Positions 26,087-35,211 of a stretch of DNA of 64,000 nucleotides are shown here, one piece after another (the stretch's first letter is position 1; each line of letters opens with the position of its first letter). Under the pieces are notes generated by a model, which was given only the letters and a program-made list of their open reading frames with translations, was not told the origin of the DNA and did not search any database. The DNA is from Eisenbergiella porci (lineage in GTDB: Bacteria; Bacillota; Clostridia; Lachnospirales; Lachnospiraceae). Where the stretch lies: assembly GCF_009696275.1 (NCBI RefSeq), contig NZ_VUMI01000009.1, forward strand, positions 1-64,000, given 5' to 3'. Both the position numbers and the translations under genes were made by a program.

Positions 26087-28201
26087 ATGAGAAACAGAGA
26101 AAAGGCCAGACAGAAGGCAAAAGAACTGGTAGCCCAGATGACACTGGAGGAGCGCGCGTCCCAGCTGCGTTATGATGCTCCCGCCATTCCCAGACTTGGC
26201 GTTCCCACCTATAACTGGTGGAATGAAGCGCTTCACGGTGTAGCCAGGGCAGGTGTGGCGACCAGCTTCCCGCAGGCCATAGCGATGGCGGCCGCCTTTG
26301 ACGATGAGCTGCTGAAGACTGTGGGAGATGCGGTGGCAACGGAGGGAAGGGCAAAATATAACGAATATTCCAAGCATGACGACAGGGATATCTATAAGGG
26401 ACTGACCTTCTGGTCACCCAATGTGAATATTTTCCGTGATCCCAGATGGGGTAGAGGTCATGAAACCTATGGGGAGGATCCGTACCTGACCTCACGTCTT
26501 GGCGTTGCTTATGTGGAAGGACTGCAGGGCAGCCAGGATGACGAATATATGAAAACAGCGGCCTGCGCAAAGCATTTTGCAGTACATTCCGGGCCGGAGG
26601 GCGTGCGTCATGAATTTGATGCCAAAGCAAGCAAAAAGGATATGTATGAGACGTATCTGCCCGCTTTCGAAGCCTGTGTGAAGGAAGCCGGCGTGGAAGC
26701 CGTTATGGGCGCCTATAACAGGACAAACGGCGAGCCCTGCTGCGGAAGCCCGACGCTGATCCGTGACATCCTTCGTGGAGAGTGGGATTTCCAGGGACAT
26801 TACGTATCCGACTGCTGGGCAATTGCAGATTTCCATATGCATCACATGGTAACAAAAACACCCGAGGAATCTGCTGCGCTGGCGCTGAAATCAGGCTGCG
26901 ATGTGAACTGCGGAGTGACCTATCTGCATCTGCTGAAGGCTTATCAGCAGGGAATCGTGACTGAGGAAGAAATTACCCAGGCGGCAGAAAGGCTTTTTAC
27001 CACCAGATTTTTACTGGGCTGCTTTGATGAAACTGAATACGATAAGATTCCTTATGAAACAGTGGAATGTAAGGAACATCTGGAACTGGCGCAGAAAATG
27101 GCAAGAGAGAGCATGGTTCTGCTGAAAAATGACGGAACGCTGCCTCTTTGTAAGGAAAAGCTGAACACAATCGGTGTTATCGGACCTAACGCGGACAGCC
27201 GTACGCCGCTGGTTGGAAACTATCATGGCACATCTTCCCGTTATATCACCATGCTGGAAGGAATTCAGGACGCGGTTGGCGATGACGTGAGGGTATTCTA
27301 TTCCGAAGGCTGCCATATTTATAAGGACAGAGTGGAAAATCTCGGCTGTAAGCAGGACAGGATTTCAGAAGCCCTTACCGTTGCGGAGCACAGCGATGTT
27401 GTTGTCCTGTGCCTGGGATTGGACGAGAATCTGGAAGGCGAGGAAGGCGATACCGGAAACAGCTACGCTTCCGGTGATAAAAAGGATCTGGAGCTGCCGG
27501 AATCCCAGAGAGAGCTTCTGGAGGCTGTGGCCGGCTGCAGTAAGCCTGTGGTATTATGCATGCTCTCAGGAAGCTCCATTGACATGCAGTTTGCGGCAGA
27601 GCATGTGAACGCTATCCTTCAGGTATGGTATCCGGGCGCCAGAGGAGGTAAGGCCGCGGCAGATATCCTGTTTGGCTCCTGCTCTCCTTCAGGCAAGCTC
27701 CCCGTAACCTTCTACAAGGATCTGGAAGGCTTCCCGGCGTTTGAGGATTATTCCATGAAAGGAAGAACCTACCGTTATCTGGAAAGAGAGCCGCTTTATC
27801 CCTTCGGATATGGCCTGACCTATGGCAGGGTTTCGGTAAAAGAGGCGGCAGTCGTGGGAGAAATCAAAGAAGGCGAAGCCTTTGAGGTAAGCGCTGTATT
27901 GGAAAATACTGGGGCTTACGACACCGATGAGGTGCTTCAGGCATATATCAAGGATCTGGAATCCAAATATGCGGTGCCCAATCACAGTCTTTGCGCATTT
28001 AAGAGAGTCACCCTGAAAAAGGGAGAAACCGTACAGGTAACAATGCAGGTTCCTTATGAGGCTCTCATGGTTGTGGATGAAGAAGGAAAGAAGTACGTGG
28101 ACAGCAAGCATTTTGCATTATATGTGGGAATCAGCCAGCCCGATGCAAGAAGCATCAGCCTGACAGGCCAGGAGCCTGTAAAGGTGGATATTAATCTGTA
28201 A
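26087..28201 (+). CDS. Glycoside hydrolase family 3 (beta-xylosidase/beta-glucosidase)
   Basis: A 704-residue retaining exo-glycosidase without signal peptide. The GH3 N-terminal barrel shows YNWWNEALHGVARAG, FWSPNVNIFRDPRWGRGHE and CAKHFAVHSGPEG; the nucleophile is D242 in YVSDCWAI. The C-terminal alpha/beta sandwich has ESMVLLKNDGTLPL and VIGPNAD, followed by a fibronectin III-like domain (EVSAVLENTGAYDTDEVLQ). The WGRGHETYGEDPYL and VSDCWA forms are typical of the xylosidase/arabinosidase subgroup. AAGGAGG precedes ATG 26087 at ideal spacing. A convergent AraC regulator follows. It probably trims imported xylo- or gluco-oligosaccharides. Confidence 0.9.
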   Translation: MRNREKARQKAKELVAQMTLEERASQLRYDAPAIPRLGVPTYNWWNEALHGVARAGVATSFPQAIAMAAAFDDELLKTVGDAVATEGRAKYNEYSKHDDRDIYKGLTFWSPNVNIFRDPRWGRGHETYGEDPYLTSRLGVAYVEGLQGSQDDEYMKTAACAKHFAVHSGPEGVRHEFDAKASKKDMYETYLPAFEACVKEAGVEAVMGAYNRTNGEPCCGSPTLIRDILRGEWDFQGHYVSDCWAIADFHMHHMVTKTPEESAALALKSGCDVNCGVTYLHLLKAYQQGIVTEEEITQAAERLFTTRFLLGCFDETEYDKIPYETVECKEHLELAQKMARESMVLLKNDGTLPLCKEKLNTIGVIGPNADSRTPLVGNYHGTSSRYITMLEGIQDAVGDDVRVFYSEGCHIYKDRVENLGCKQDRISEALTVAEHSDVVVLCLGLDENLEGEEGDTGNSYASGDKKDLELPESQRELLEAVAGCSKPVVLCMLSGSSIDMQFAAEHVNAILQVWYPGARGGKAAADILFGSCSPSGKLPVTFYKDLEGFPAFEDYSMKGRTYRYLEREPLYPFGYGLTYGRVSVKEAAVVGEIKEGEAFEVSAVLENTGAYDTDEVLQAYIKDLESKYAVPNHSLCAFKRVTLKKGETVQVTMQVPYEALMVVDEEGKKYVDSKHFALYVGISQPDARSISLTGQEPVKVDINL

Positions 28202-28209
28202 AAAAATAA

Positions 28210-28241
28210 GGTAACAGCCCGGAGAGGTTCGGGCTGTTGCC
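28210..28241. terminator. Hairpin between convergent GH3 and AraC genes
   Basis: GGTAACAGCCCG (28210-28221) pairs with CGGGCTGTTGCC (28230-28241), with one wobble. The nearest T-run (TTTTTT) is about 10 nt further on, so it is a weak or non-canonical terminator. Confidence 0.5.
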
Positions 28242-28326
28242 AATGAAATCATTTTTTGGGGCCAGCGCAAAGCGCCGGCTGGTAAAAAGCCGCAACAAAA
28301 GCTCTTAATCAAGTAAAATAAAGATT

Positions 28327-29217
28327 TTAGTCAGGGGAACCGGCAGTGTCAAGCCGTGTTCCCCTGTTCAGCGATTTGTAGGAGGACGGCGTGCAGTTTT
28401 TGGCAGTCTTAAAGATCCGGTTAAAGGTGGAAAGGCTGTTGAAGCCGGACTGCATGGCCACCTCGGTGATGGAAAGATTGGGCGTAAGCAGCAGCCGTTC
28501 TGCATAGGCGATTCTTCTGCCGATGAGGTATTCATAGCAGGATACGCCGGTAAACTGCTTGAAAAGCCGGGAAAAATGATACTTGCTGAAGCCCGCCCTG
28601 GCAGCCAGCTTTTCAATGCTCAGATCTTCCGTGCAGTGGTCATTGATATAGGTACAGATGGCCATGAATTTTTCTATATATTCCTGCTGTTTGCTGGGGG
28701 AAATATCAGGGAACTTATTCCCTTCGGCCATATCACTGCGTCCGAGGGCCACAAAAAAGCGGAGAAACAGGGAATAGACACTGGGCTCCCGATAGGGATC
28801 CTCACTGGTGTATTCTTTTTTGATTTCTTCCAGATATTCACGGAGCGTTTCGGCAAGCCCGCCCTGTTCACCGGCCCGGATAAGGCGGTAAGGGCGGAGC
28901 GTGTGCAGAAGGGAATCCATGCCCATCAGGCTGCAAAGCAGGGAGTAATCAAACTGCATAAACAGCCGTTCCCCTTCGGGCGGGGCGAAAAGCGAGTGCA
29001 GCTCTCCCGGGGGAATCAATAGTATGTCACCCGGCACAACATGGATGGTTTCTCCGTTGGTCCGGACCGTATAGTCATTTCGGACAGGCATGATAAGCTC
29101 AAGCGCCGTGTGCCAGTGGAGAGGGAAGTCTTCGGGATCTGTGTTGAGAAAAACCTTGATCCCTTTCATTTCCCGGTAGGCTACGGTTTCATGCGTTCCG
29201 TTCAGTATTTCTATCAT
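28327..29217 (-). CDS. AraC family transcriptional regulator
   Basis: A 296-residue sugar-responsive regulator. The N-terminal cupin-like sensor domain has LHWHTALELIMPV and the loop VVPGDILLIPPGELHSL. The C-terminal double helix-turn-helix starts at about residue 190: LSIEKLAARAGFSKYHFSRLFKQFTG and LSITEVAMQSGFNSLSTFNRIFK. ATG 29217 has GAGGTGAT at a good distance; a GTG twelve nt upstream overlaps that site. It is convergent with the GH3 gene and likely controls it or the region around it. Confidence 0.88.
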   Translation of the reverse strand: MIEILNGTHETVAYREMKGIKVFLNTDPEDFPLHWHTALELIMPVRNDYTVRTNGETIHVVPGDILLIPPGELHSLFAPPEGERLFMQFDYSLLCSLMGMDSLLHTLRPYRLIRAGEQGGLAETLREYLEEIKKEYTSEDPYREPSVYSLFLRFFVALGRSDMAEGNKFPDISPSKQQEYIEKFMAICTYINDHCTEDLSIEKLAARAGFSKYHFSRLFKQFTGVSCYEYLIGRRIAYAERLLLTPNLSITEVAMQSGFNSLSTFNRIFKTAKNCTPSSYKSLNRGTRLDTAGSPD

Positions 29218-29408
29218 TATGTATATCACCTCGCCCTGCGGCAGTAAATGGGGCCGTATTTTTGCTATTAGTATAGCATCTGAAATGATAACCGTAAAGT
29301 GTGAGAAAAGATGGCGCGGTGGAATTTTGTGTAAGAAAAGTGCATAAAAATACTGGAGAATATATGCGTAAAAATAAACAAAAATGTATGTGGTATGGCG
29401 AAAAAAGC

Positions 29409-29438
29409 TTGCGCCGACGCGTCCGAATCTGATAAAAT
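29409..29438 (+). promoter_or_regulatory. Likely promoter upstream of the CarD fragment
   Basis: TTGCGC (29409-29414), an 18-nt spacer and TAAAAT (29433-29438). It may be the surviving promoter of the truncated gene or a promoter of the lost neighbour. Read by eye. Confidence 0.35.
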
Positions 29439-29499
29439 AGGAATAGGAAAACTGGGGAAACCGTTCTGCCGGGAGAAGGCAGCATGGTTTTTTGTTTTT

Positions 29500-29861
29500 G
29501 AAGGCGGAAGGAGGCGCTTGCGTTAATCGAAGGGATTCCGGACATCGGGCATTTGTGGGTGGCGGATGAACGGCAGCGTGAGCAAAATTACAGGCAGGCG
29601 TTAAGCAGCTGTGACTGCAGGGAGTGGATTAAGATTATCAAGACCCTGTGGATGCGGAACCAGGAGCGTTTGTCACAGGGAAAAAAGACCACGGCCATGG
29701 ACAAAAAGTATTTTAAGCTGGCGGAAGATTATCTGTATGCGGAGCTGTCTGCGAGCCTGGGAGTGCAGCAGGAGAAAATGCAGGCGTTTATTACGGAGAA
29801 GGTGGAACGGGCGGAAAAGGGCTATGTTAAGAAAGAGGAGATTAGCGCAGGAAGCCTGTAA
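29500..29861 (+). pseudogene. CarD-family regulator, C-terminal fragment
   Basis: The frame reads KEALALIEGIPDIGHLWVAD and then DCREWIKIIKTLWMRNQERL, AMDKKYFKLAEDYLYAELSA and LGVQQEKMQAFITEKVE. This is the helical C-terminal domain of CarD/CdnL-type regulators, in which the pattern CDCREWVRIIKTLY and TATDERYLKIAEENLY is standard in Clostridia. The N-terminal Tudor-like RNA-polymerase-binding domain is absent. The coding pattern starts abruptly at about 29500, and no proper start codon with a ribosome site precedes it (a TTG at 29553 is in frame). A truncation is therefore likely. Downstream, a short acidic frame at about 29915-30017 (DDMKMMDAYLQEEIMEE) is unidentified. Confidence 0.65.
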
Positions 29862-30056
29862 AGAGAAGGAGCCGTGTGGTCTGTGACGGCGTGTAACAGA
29901 AAGGCAGACTGCGGCCTGAAAGGGCGTACCTATCCGGAGGTTTTTGCAGATGATATGAAAATGATGGATGCTTACCTCCAGGAAGAAATCATGGAAGAGG
30001 TTGCAGGAAGGAATTAAGATGCGGCCCCATGTAAGATGCGGCTTGCATAAGATATG

Positions 30057-30101
30057 GCCCCGCTGCTATGGTTGAAAGACAATAGACAGCGGGGCATTTT
30101 A
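30057..30101. terminator. Terminator at the 3' end of the second AraC gene
   Basis: GCCCCGCTG (30057-30065) pairs perfectly with CAGCGGGGC (30087-30095), followed on the plus strand by ATTTTATT. On the minus strand it lies just beyond the AraC gene stop. Confidence 0.6.
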
Positions 30102-31055
30102 TTCCCTCAGATTCAGCGTGCGGAATTCTCTGGGGGATATGCCATATTCTTTTTTAAAAAGGCGGTAAAAAGAGGAATAGTCGGTGAAGCCGCAGGCTTC
30201 CCATACATCCTGGAGGGACATGCCCTGCAGGATTTTATTTTTAGCATTAATGAGGCGGCGCTGGATTACGCAATGGTAAAAGGAGACGTCCAGCTGCTTG
30301 CGGAATAGATGGGAAATGGTTGAAGTGCTTACGTGGAACTGACCGGCGACATGCTCCAGAGTGAGTTTTTCACACAGATGTGTGTCAATGTACTGGAACA
30401 CATCGTCGAACAGGCTGCGGCTTTCCGTCTGGGCCACGGAGGCATTGCGGTAATAAAAGGTGCGGCTGATATGAATCATCAGATGGACAGCGCCCAGGGC
30501 AACGGCGGCCTCCCAGCCGAAACGGCGGCCCTCCTGCTCCAGCCAGAGGGTGTTGAAGCCTGCAAAAAGGCCGGAATAGGTGGCGGAGGTACTTCGCAGC
30601 AGCCCGCTGTCGGCCAGGCGGCATTGCTCCAGGGCATAGTCCAGCACAGGAAACTGGGCGGCATGGTTTTTGAAAAAATCCGGTTCTATCCATAATGCAT
30701 AGCGTTCGTAAGGATCCGTCAATTCACCTGCAAAAAGAGGCCTGTGGGTTACGCCGGGAGGTATGAGCATGATGTCCCCTTTTTGAAGACGGTAGCGGTT
30801 GTTGTTCCACAGGTACTGCACATTTTTACCCTGGCAGATAAACAGAATTTCATAAAATGTGTGGGAATGCAGCTCTACAGTATCCGCGGTATAGTTGATA
30901 TCGTGGTTGATCTGCGCACCCTGCTGGAACATGGGGAGCTGTTGATAGAGATTTCCATCACTGCTGTCCAGTCCCTGTATAACCTGATATAACTTTTGCA
31001 TACTTATACTTTTCGTAAGCTGCTTGTTATTCAGAATGCGTTGTGAAATTTTCAT
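30099..31055 (-). CDS. AraC family transcriptional regulator
   Basis: A 318-residue regulator, divergent from the sugar symporter gene. Residues about 60-110 form the cupin sensor (VELHSHTFYEILFICQG, LQKGDIMLIPPGVTHRP). The C-terminal DNA-binding domain has KLTLEHVAGQFHVSTSTISH and MSLQDVWEACGFTDYSSFYRL, ending GISPREF. AAAGG lies just upstream of the ATG. The 175-nt space between this gene and the symporter is AT-rich and holds the likely divergent promoters. It is probably the activator of the symporter/creatininase/esterase genes, in the manner of other AraC-GPH pairs. Confidence 0.88.
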   Translation of the reverse strand: MKISQRILNNKQLTKSISMQKLYQVIQGLDSSDGNLYQQLPMFQQGAQINHDINYTADTVELHSHTFYEILFICQGKNVQYLWNNNRYRLQKGDIMLIPPGVTHRPLFAGELTDPYERYALWIEPDFFKNHAAQFPVLDYALEQCRLADSGLLRSTSATYSGLFAGFNTLWLEQEGRRFGWEAAVALGAVHLMIHISRTFYYRNASVAQTESRSLFDDVFQYIDTHLCEKLTLEHVAGQFHVSTSTISHLFRKQLDVSFYHCVIQRRLINAKNKILQGMSLQDVWEACGFTDYSSFYRLFKKEYGISPREFRTLNLRE

Positions 31056-31230
31056 AAAATTTACCTTTCTAATTTATGTATTGCATACAATGTGACTGAT
31101 TTGTTTGCCGGAATCACAATGTTGTTTGCAAATTTCACAATTTTAATTGCAATTCCAATACCGTATGCTTTGAGTATACGGAAGCGGAGGGGAAAAAGCA
31201 AGCCGCTTAATAAGAAAAGGAGAGAAAAAA

Positions 31231-32631
31231 ATGGGAAAAACATCGGTTTCATCCTCCCACAGCAGTCTGAACAAAAAGAACCTGATCGGTTATGCCATGG
31301 GAGATCTGGGCGGCTGTATGACTTTTGCCGTTATGGGGTCCTTTTTGACCCCCTATTATACGGAGGTTGCCGGCCTGTCAACGGGAGCGGTTGCTTCCAT
31401 GTACCTGATACTGAAAATATGGGATGCGATTAATGATCCACTCATGGGGGCGCTGATGGATAAGATTTTCGCCCGTACCCACAGCAGCAAGGGGAAATTC
31501 CGTCCGTGGATGGTACGTGCAACGCCGCTTCTTCTTATTACATCCATACTTATGTATACAGCGCCTACCTATGCTAATGGCGCGGCTAAGGTGCTTGTGG
31601 CGCTTGTTACTTATCTGTTGTATGAGGCCAGCTATACCATGTTCAATATACCTTACGGTTCTCTGCTCAGCGCGATGGCCGGGAATGATGCGGAGCGGGC
31701 GAATCTTTCCAGTGCCAGGGGCTTTGGCTCCATGATCGGCAACCTGATTCCTATGTTTATGTTTCCGATTATCATAGACAATATGACGGCCAATCCGCAG
31801 TTGGGTTATACCACAGGCGTTACGGTATGTGCTGTAATCGGATTTATAGCATGCTTTTTAAGCTGCAAATGGACCTGTGAACGTAATTTAAGGCCCGTGG
31901 AAGAGGATATCAAGGATTCCAGCGATATTAAATTTACCGATATTCTTGTTGTATTCAGGAAAAACCGCGCTTTTGTAGCACTGTGTCTGCAGGGGCTGTT
32001 CTACTGTATTATGCAGTATATGGGGACTACACTGGGGATTTATATGTACCGTGATGTGTTGGGCGCGCTGAGCATGATGAGTATAATGACGCTGGTCAGC
32101 ATGGGGTTAAGCTTTATTTTCCTTGCGCTTGTTCCCAAGGTAGTGGCAAAAGCGGGACTGGAAAAAACCGTGCGTGCCAGCCAGCTTATCAGCGTTGTCC
32201 TGTATGTTATTTTATTCCTGCTTCCCAATAATATTTTCGTGTATATGGCAGTGTCCGCTTTTGCCAGCGGCTTCGGCGGAATCACGGTGCTGATGCAGTG
32301 GGGTATGGTTGGTGAAGCGATTGATTACAATGAATATGTTACCGGAAAGAGGACGGAAGGTTCTATTTATGGCACCTTCAATCTAATGCGCCGTATCGGG
32401 CAGGCAATCGGCTCATCTGCCGCAGTTGCGCTTCTTGGTATCATTGGATATATGCCGGGGGCTGAAACACAGACCGCGGGAGTCCAGATGGGAATCAAGG
32501 CGCTGGTAGTCCTTACGCCCGCTGTGTTCCTGCTGCTCTGCTGGGTTTCCCTGAAATTCGTATGGAATATCACGCCGGAAATCCGTGAATTGATGGCAGC
32601 CTCAAAAGAAGGCGGCAAAACGGAGGAATAA
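31231..32631 (+). CDS. GPH-family sugar:cation symporter (MFS)
   Basis: A 466-residue, 12-helix transporter of the glycoside-pentoside-hexuronide:cation symporter family (MelB/XynB/UidB type). The family phrase is present: IGYAMGDLGGCMTFAVMGSF, then ILKIWDAINDPLMGALMDK, with the Asp residues used for cation and sugar binding. A central loop and WGMVGEAIDYNEYVTGKRTE follow. GGAGAG precedes ATG 31231. It starts a plus-strand run that continues with a creatininase-family gene (33 nt later) and a dead esterase. The substrate is probably a xyloside, glucuronide or similar glycoside, given GH31 and GH127 nearby; this is inference. Confidence 0.9.
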   Translation: MGKTSVSSSHSSLNKKNLIGYAMGDLGGCMTFAVMGSFLTPYYTEVAGLSTGAVASMYLILKIWDAINDPLMGALMDKIFARTHSSKGKFRPWMVRATPLLLITSILMYTAPTYANGAAKVLVALVTYLLYEASYTMFNIPYGSLLSAMAGNDAERANLSSARGFGSMIGNLIPMFMFPIIIDNMTANPQLGYTTGVTVCAVIGFIACFLSCKWTCERNLRPVEEDIKDSSDIKFTDILVVFRKNRAFVALCLQGLFYCIMQYMGTTLGIYMYRDVLGALSMMSIMTLVSMGLSFIFLALVPKVVAKAGLEKTVRASQLISVVLYVILFLLPNNIFVYMAVSAFASGFGGITVLMQWGMVGEAIDYNEYVTGKRTEGSIYGTFNLMRRIGQAIGSSAAVALLGIIGYMPGAETQTAGVQMGIKALVVLTPAVFLLLCWVSLKFVWNITPEIRELMAASKEGGKTEE

Positions 32632-32664
32632 AAGCGGCTGTTTTGGAGAAGAAAGGAGAAAAAA

Positions 32665-33549
32665 ATGGAGCTTAGGAGCAGATTTTTGCCGAAACTGCTG
32701 AACAGTGAGGTAGAAGCTTATCTGGAAAATAATGATATCATCATCGTTCCGGTGGGAACGGTGGAAATGCACGGAGGCCTGCCGCTTGACTGTGAAACGG
32801 TAATCAGCGAGGCGGTGGCGCTTAAGATGGCCGAAGCCTGTGATGGGCTGGTTTTGTCCGGGCTGCCCTATTTTTATGCGGGAGCTACAGCCAGCGGGCG
32901 GGGGACCACACAGGTGAGCATACGTCAGGGGATTGATTATCTGGGAGCTATTGCACGCAGCCTGCTGCGTCAGGGATTTAGGCGGCAGATCTATATCAGC
33001 CTGCATGGGCCGGCCCATATGACCTGCAGCCCTATGGTTCGTGACTTTTTTGATGAAACAGGGGTTCCAATTCTTTATATGGATATGACTATGCAGATGT
33101 TTGGAGCGGCCAGGGATCTGTTTTCGGCAGAGGATATGCAGAAGAACCCGTTGGGATTTATGGAAAAGCTGGACGGTATGTTTCTGGGAGCGTATGATAT
33201 TTTGGGAAGGCTGGAGGATGTGCCGCTTACAACGGAATTTTTCTCCATGCAGCCGCAGACGGTGGCGCCGTTTAACCGGATTTTCAATCTGGCCTATCAA
33301 AGCGGAAGCGTCGGCTACTGCTTTGGGGATCCCGGGGATCATGCCTCCACAACGCCTGTTCCCACCGCCGAACGCAGGCAGGAGCTTGCGCAGGAGGGAA
33401 GGCGGCTGATTGATGAGCTTGTAAAAAGAATAGATGTGCCTGCTGTTGTGGAGAGCCTTGCGCAGCTGAGAGCCTTTGAGGAGGATGTGATGGAACGCTT
33501 TCCATGGATGCCGGCCGCCTGTCATCGGAAGGATAGTGAAAATAAATGA
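32665..33549 (+). CDS. Creatininase family protein (metal-dependent amidohydrolase)
   Basis: A 294-residue protein of the creatininase/MftE/ArfB family. The metal-ligand signature is seen in IVPVGTVEMHGGLPLDCET at residues about 28-46 (Glu, His and Asp), with further family blocks GASGRGTTQVS-like (ATASGRGTTQVS) and YISLHGPAHM. The final conserved Glu is probably at the C-terminal half. Members open cyclic amides (creatinine, formamidopyrimidine) or act in cofactor trimming. AAAGGAG precedes ATG 32665. It is 33 nt after the sugar symporter and its stop overlaps the next start as ATGA. Why it travels with a sugar transporter is not clear; a role on an amide-linked or lactone sugar derivative is possible. 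Confidence 0.8.
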   Translation: MELRSRFLPKLLNSEVEAYLENNDIIIVPVGTVEMHGGLPLDCETVISEAVALKMAEACDGLVLSGLPYFYAGATASGRGTTQVSIRQGIDYLGAIARSLLRQGFRRQIYISLHGPAHMTCSPMVRDFFDETGVPILYMDMTMQMFGAARDLFSAEDMQKNPLGFMEKLDGMFLGAYDILGRLEDVPLTTEFFSMQPQTVAPFNRIFNLAYQSGSVGYCFGDPGDHASTTPVPTAERRQELAQEGRRLIDELVKRIDVPAVVESLAQLRAFEEDVMERFPWMPAACHRKDSENK

Positions 33550-34406
33550 CAGAGGATTAGCTGGTTCAGACCGGTTGCGGGCCGGTTCGTGGAATTCCCG
33601 GAAAGGAGGAAGGAACGGCTGTTTTCCGGGGAATCCGCTATGCCAGGGCAGGACGTTTTGAATATCCTGTACAGGTGGACCATTGGGACGGCATATATGA
33701 TGCCGGGCGGTTCGGAAACTGTTCCTGGCAGCCGAGGGCTTTTTATAATGAGGAGGAGGTTCCTGAGAAGGCTTTCTATTATAATGAATTCCGCAAAGGC
33801 GAAAGCTATATCTATAGCGACGACTGCCTGTTTCTGAATATTTGGGCGCCCGTGGACGCTGAAGGTCTGCCGGTTCTTTTTTACATTCATGGCGGCGGAT
33901 TTAAGGGAGGCTGCGGGCATGAGAAGCATTTTCCCGGGGAAGCGTACTGCAGGCGTGGGGTGATTCTGGTCACCTGTAATTACCGGCTGGGGCCCATGGG
34001 CTTCTGCGCGCTGCCGGAGCTTGCAGAGGAAGCTGGCTTTACGGGAAATTATGGTTTGTTTGATCAGCTGTGCGCGCTGCAGTGGGTGCGTGGCAACATT
34101 GCCTCCTTCGGGGGAAATCCCGACAGGATAACCATTATGGGGCAGTCGGCGGGAGCCATGAGTGTGCAGCAGCTGTGTGTAACGCCTCTTACCAAAGGAC
34201 TTTTTTGCGGGGCTATCATGCTCAGCGGAGGAGGTGTATCCAGGCAGTTTTCCACCCGGCCGGCCAGTGAGGCATATCCGTTCTGGCAGGAGCTGGAAAG
34301 GCGTTTGGGGGCATCGGATTTGGATGCATTGCGCAGGGCAGAACCACAACGGCTATTTGAGGTATTTCAGGCATTGTGCAAGGGAAAAAAAGAACGCAAT
34401 GGCTAA
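33546..34406 (+). pseudogene. Carboxylesterase type B, nonsense at codon 5 and 3' truncated
   Basis: ATG 33546 overlaps the creatininase stop (ATGA), but codon 5 is TAG (33558-33560). After it the frame stays open with a perfect family N-terminus (GTAVFRGIRYARAGRFEYP) and no new start codon until GTG 33675. The nucleophile elbow ITIMGQSAGAMSVQQL and the oxyanion loop YIHGGGFKGG are intact. The chain ends at about residue 285, where family members have about 500, so the catalytic Glu and His regions are missing. It would have removed ester groups (acetyl, feruloyl) from imported glycans. It might still be translated from GTG 33675, but could not be active. Confidence 0.78.
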
Positions 34407-34770
34407 ACGGGCCGGGGCGGCGGGCACAGGACGACGGAGGCCGGAAGGCAGTGAGCGATGAATGTATAGATATGAAATAGCAGTGGTTTTTGACGGGAAG
34501 GTATGAGCTGTCGCGTGGACTTTGTTATCGTAAGGTTACAGAGTTGGGCGGCGGCTTTTTTGTGGGGAAAAGGAAGGGGATGTGAAGGAGAACGATGTGG
34601 AAAAAGGGGAGAAGTATGGTATAATTCGATTGGGGTTGTTTTAGGCGTTTACTGTAGGAGGGGGATGGCGGTGCGTCCTGGGAATATTAAAGACAGGAAA
34701 AGAGTGTGTAGATTGTTTTGATATAATAAAAAGTTTGCGAGCGTGTTTATTAGCGCAGGGAGGAGGAAAT
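34407..34770. other. Intergenic region between the dead esterase and the ParB-like gene
   Basis: This is a mostly low-information stretch. The esterase reading frame cannot be followed further in any frame. Two AT-rich TATAAT-like sites (near 34617 and 34722) could serve as -10 elements of the gene at 34771, but I see no convincing -35. Confidence 0.4.
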
Positions 34771-35181
34771 ATGGATATCAGGGATTTGAGGATTGTGGAT
34801 ATTCAGCCGTCGCAGTTTTATATTTCAGAGGAGAAGCTGGAGCAGATTGGGCGTTGGTTTGATCCGGGGGATTTGTCCGGCTTTGAGGCGGTGCCGGTGA
34901 AGGAGCTGGATGGGCAGGTTATTTTTACAGACGGGCATACCCGGGCTTATGCGGCCTGGCTTGCGGGGCTTGAGAGGATTCCATTGGTCTGGGATGAGGA
35001 TGAGCTGGACTGGGAGGCTTACAGGCTTTGTGCGGATGCCTGCAGAAAGCGGGGAATCCGCAGTGTTGCGGATTTGGAAGAGCGGGTGATTTCGGGGGAG
35101 GATTATGAACGGCTATGGAATAACTGGTGTGAGGTCCTGCATGAGGTTTTGGAGCTGCAGAGGGCAGACGGATTGGATTGA
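34771..35181 (+). CDS. Small ParB/Sulfiredoxin-like domain protein
   Basis: A 136-residue protein. The N-terminal half resembles the ParB-N fold: RIVDIQPSQFYISEEKLEQI, then EAVPVKELDGQVIFTDGHTRAYAAWLAG, where the GHTR motif is the G-x-R/H-R-type phosphate-binding loop of that fold. The C-terminal half is acidic and helical with no recognised motif. AGGAGGAAAT precedes ATG 34771. Clostridial members are usually annotated as hypothetical; a nucleotide-binding or regulatory role is a guess. It precedes the GH31 gene by 31 nt and is probably co-transcribed with it. Confidence 0.65.
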   Translation: MDIRDLRIVDIQPSQFYISEEKLEQIGRWFDPGDLSGFEAVPVKELDGQVIFTDGHTRAYAAWLAGLERIPLVWDEDELDWEAYRLCADACRKRGIRSVADLEERVISGEDYERLWNNWCEVLHEVLELQRADGLD

Positions 35182-35211
35182 TTGCAGGGGAAATGATATG
35201 GGAGGATTGTT

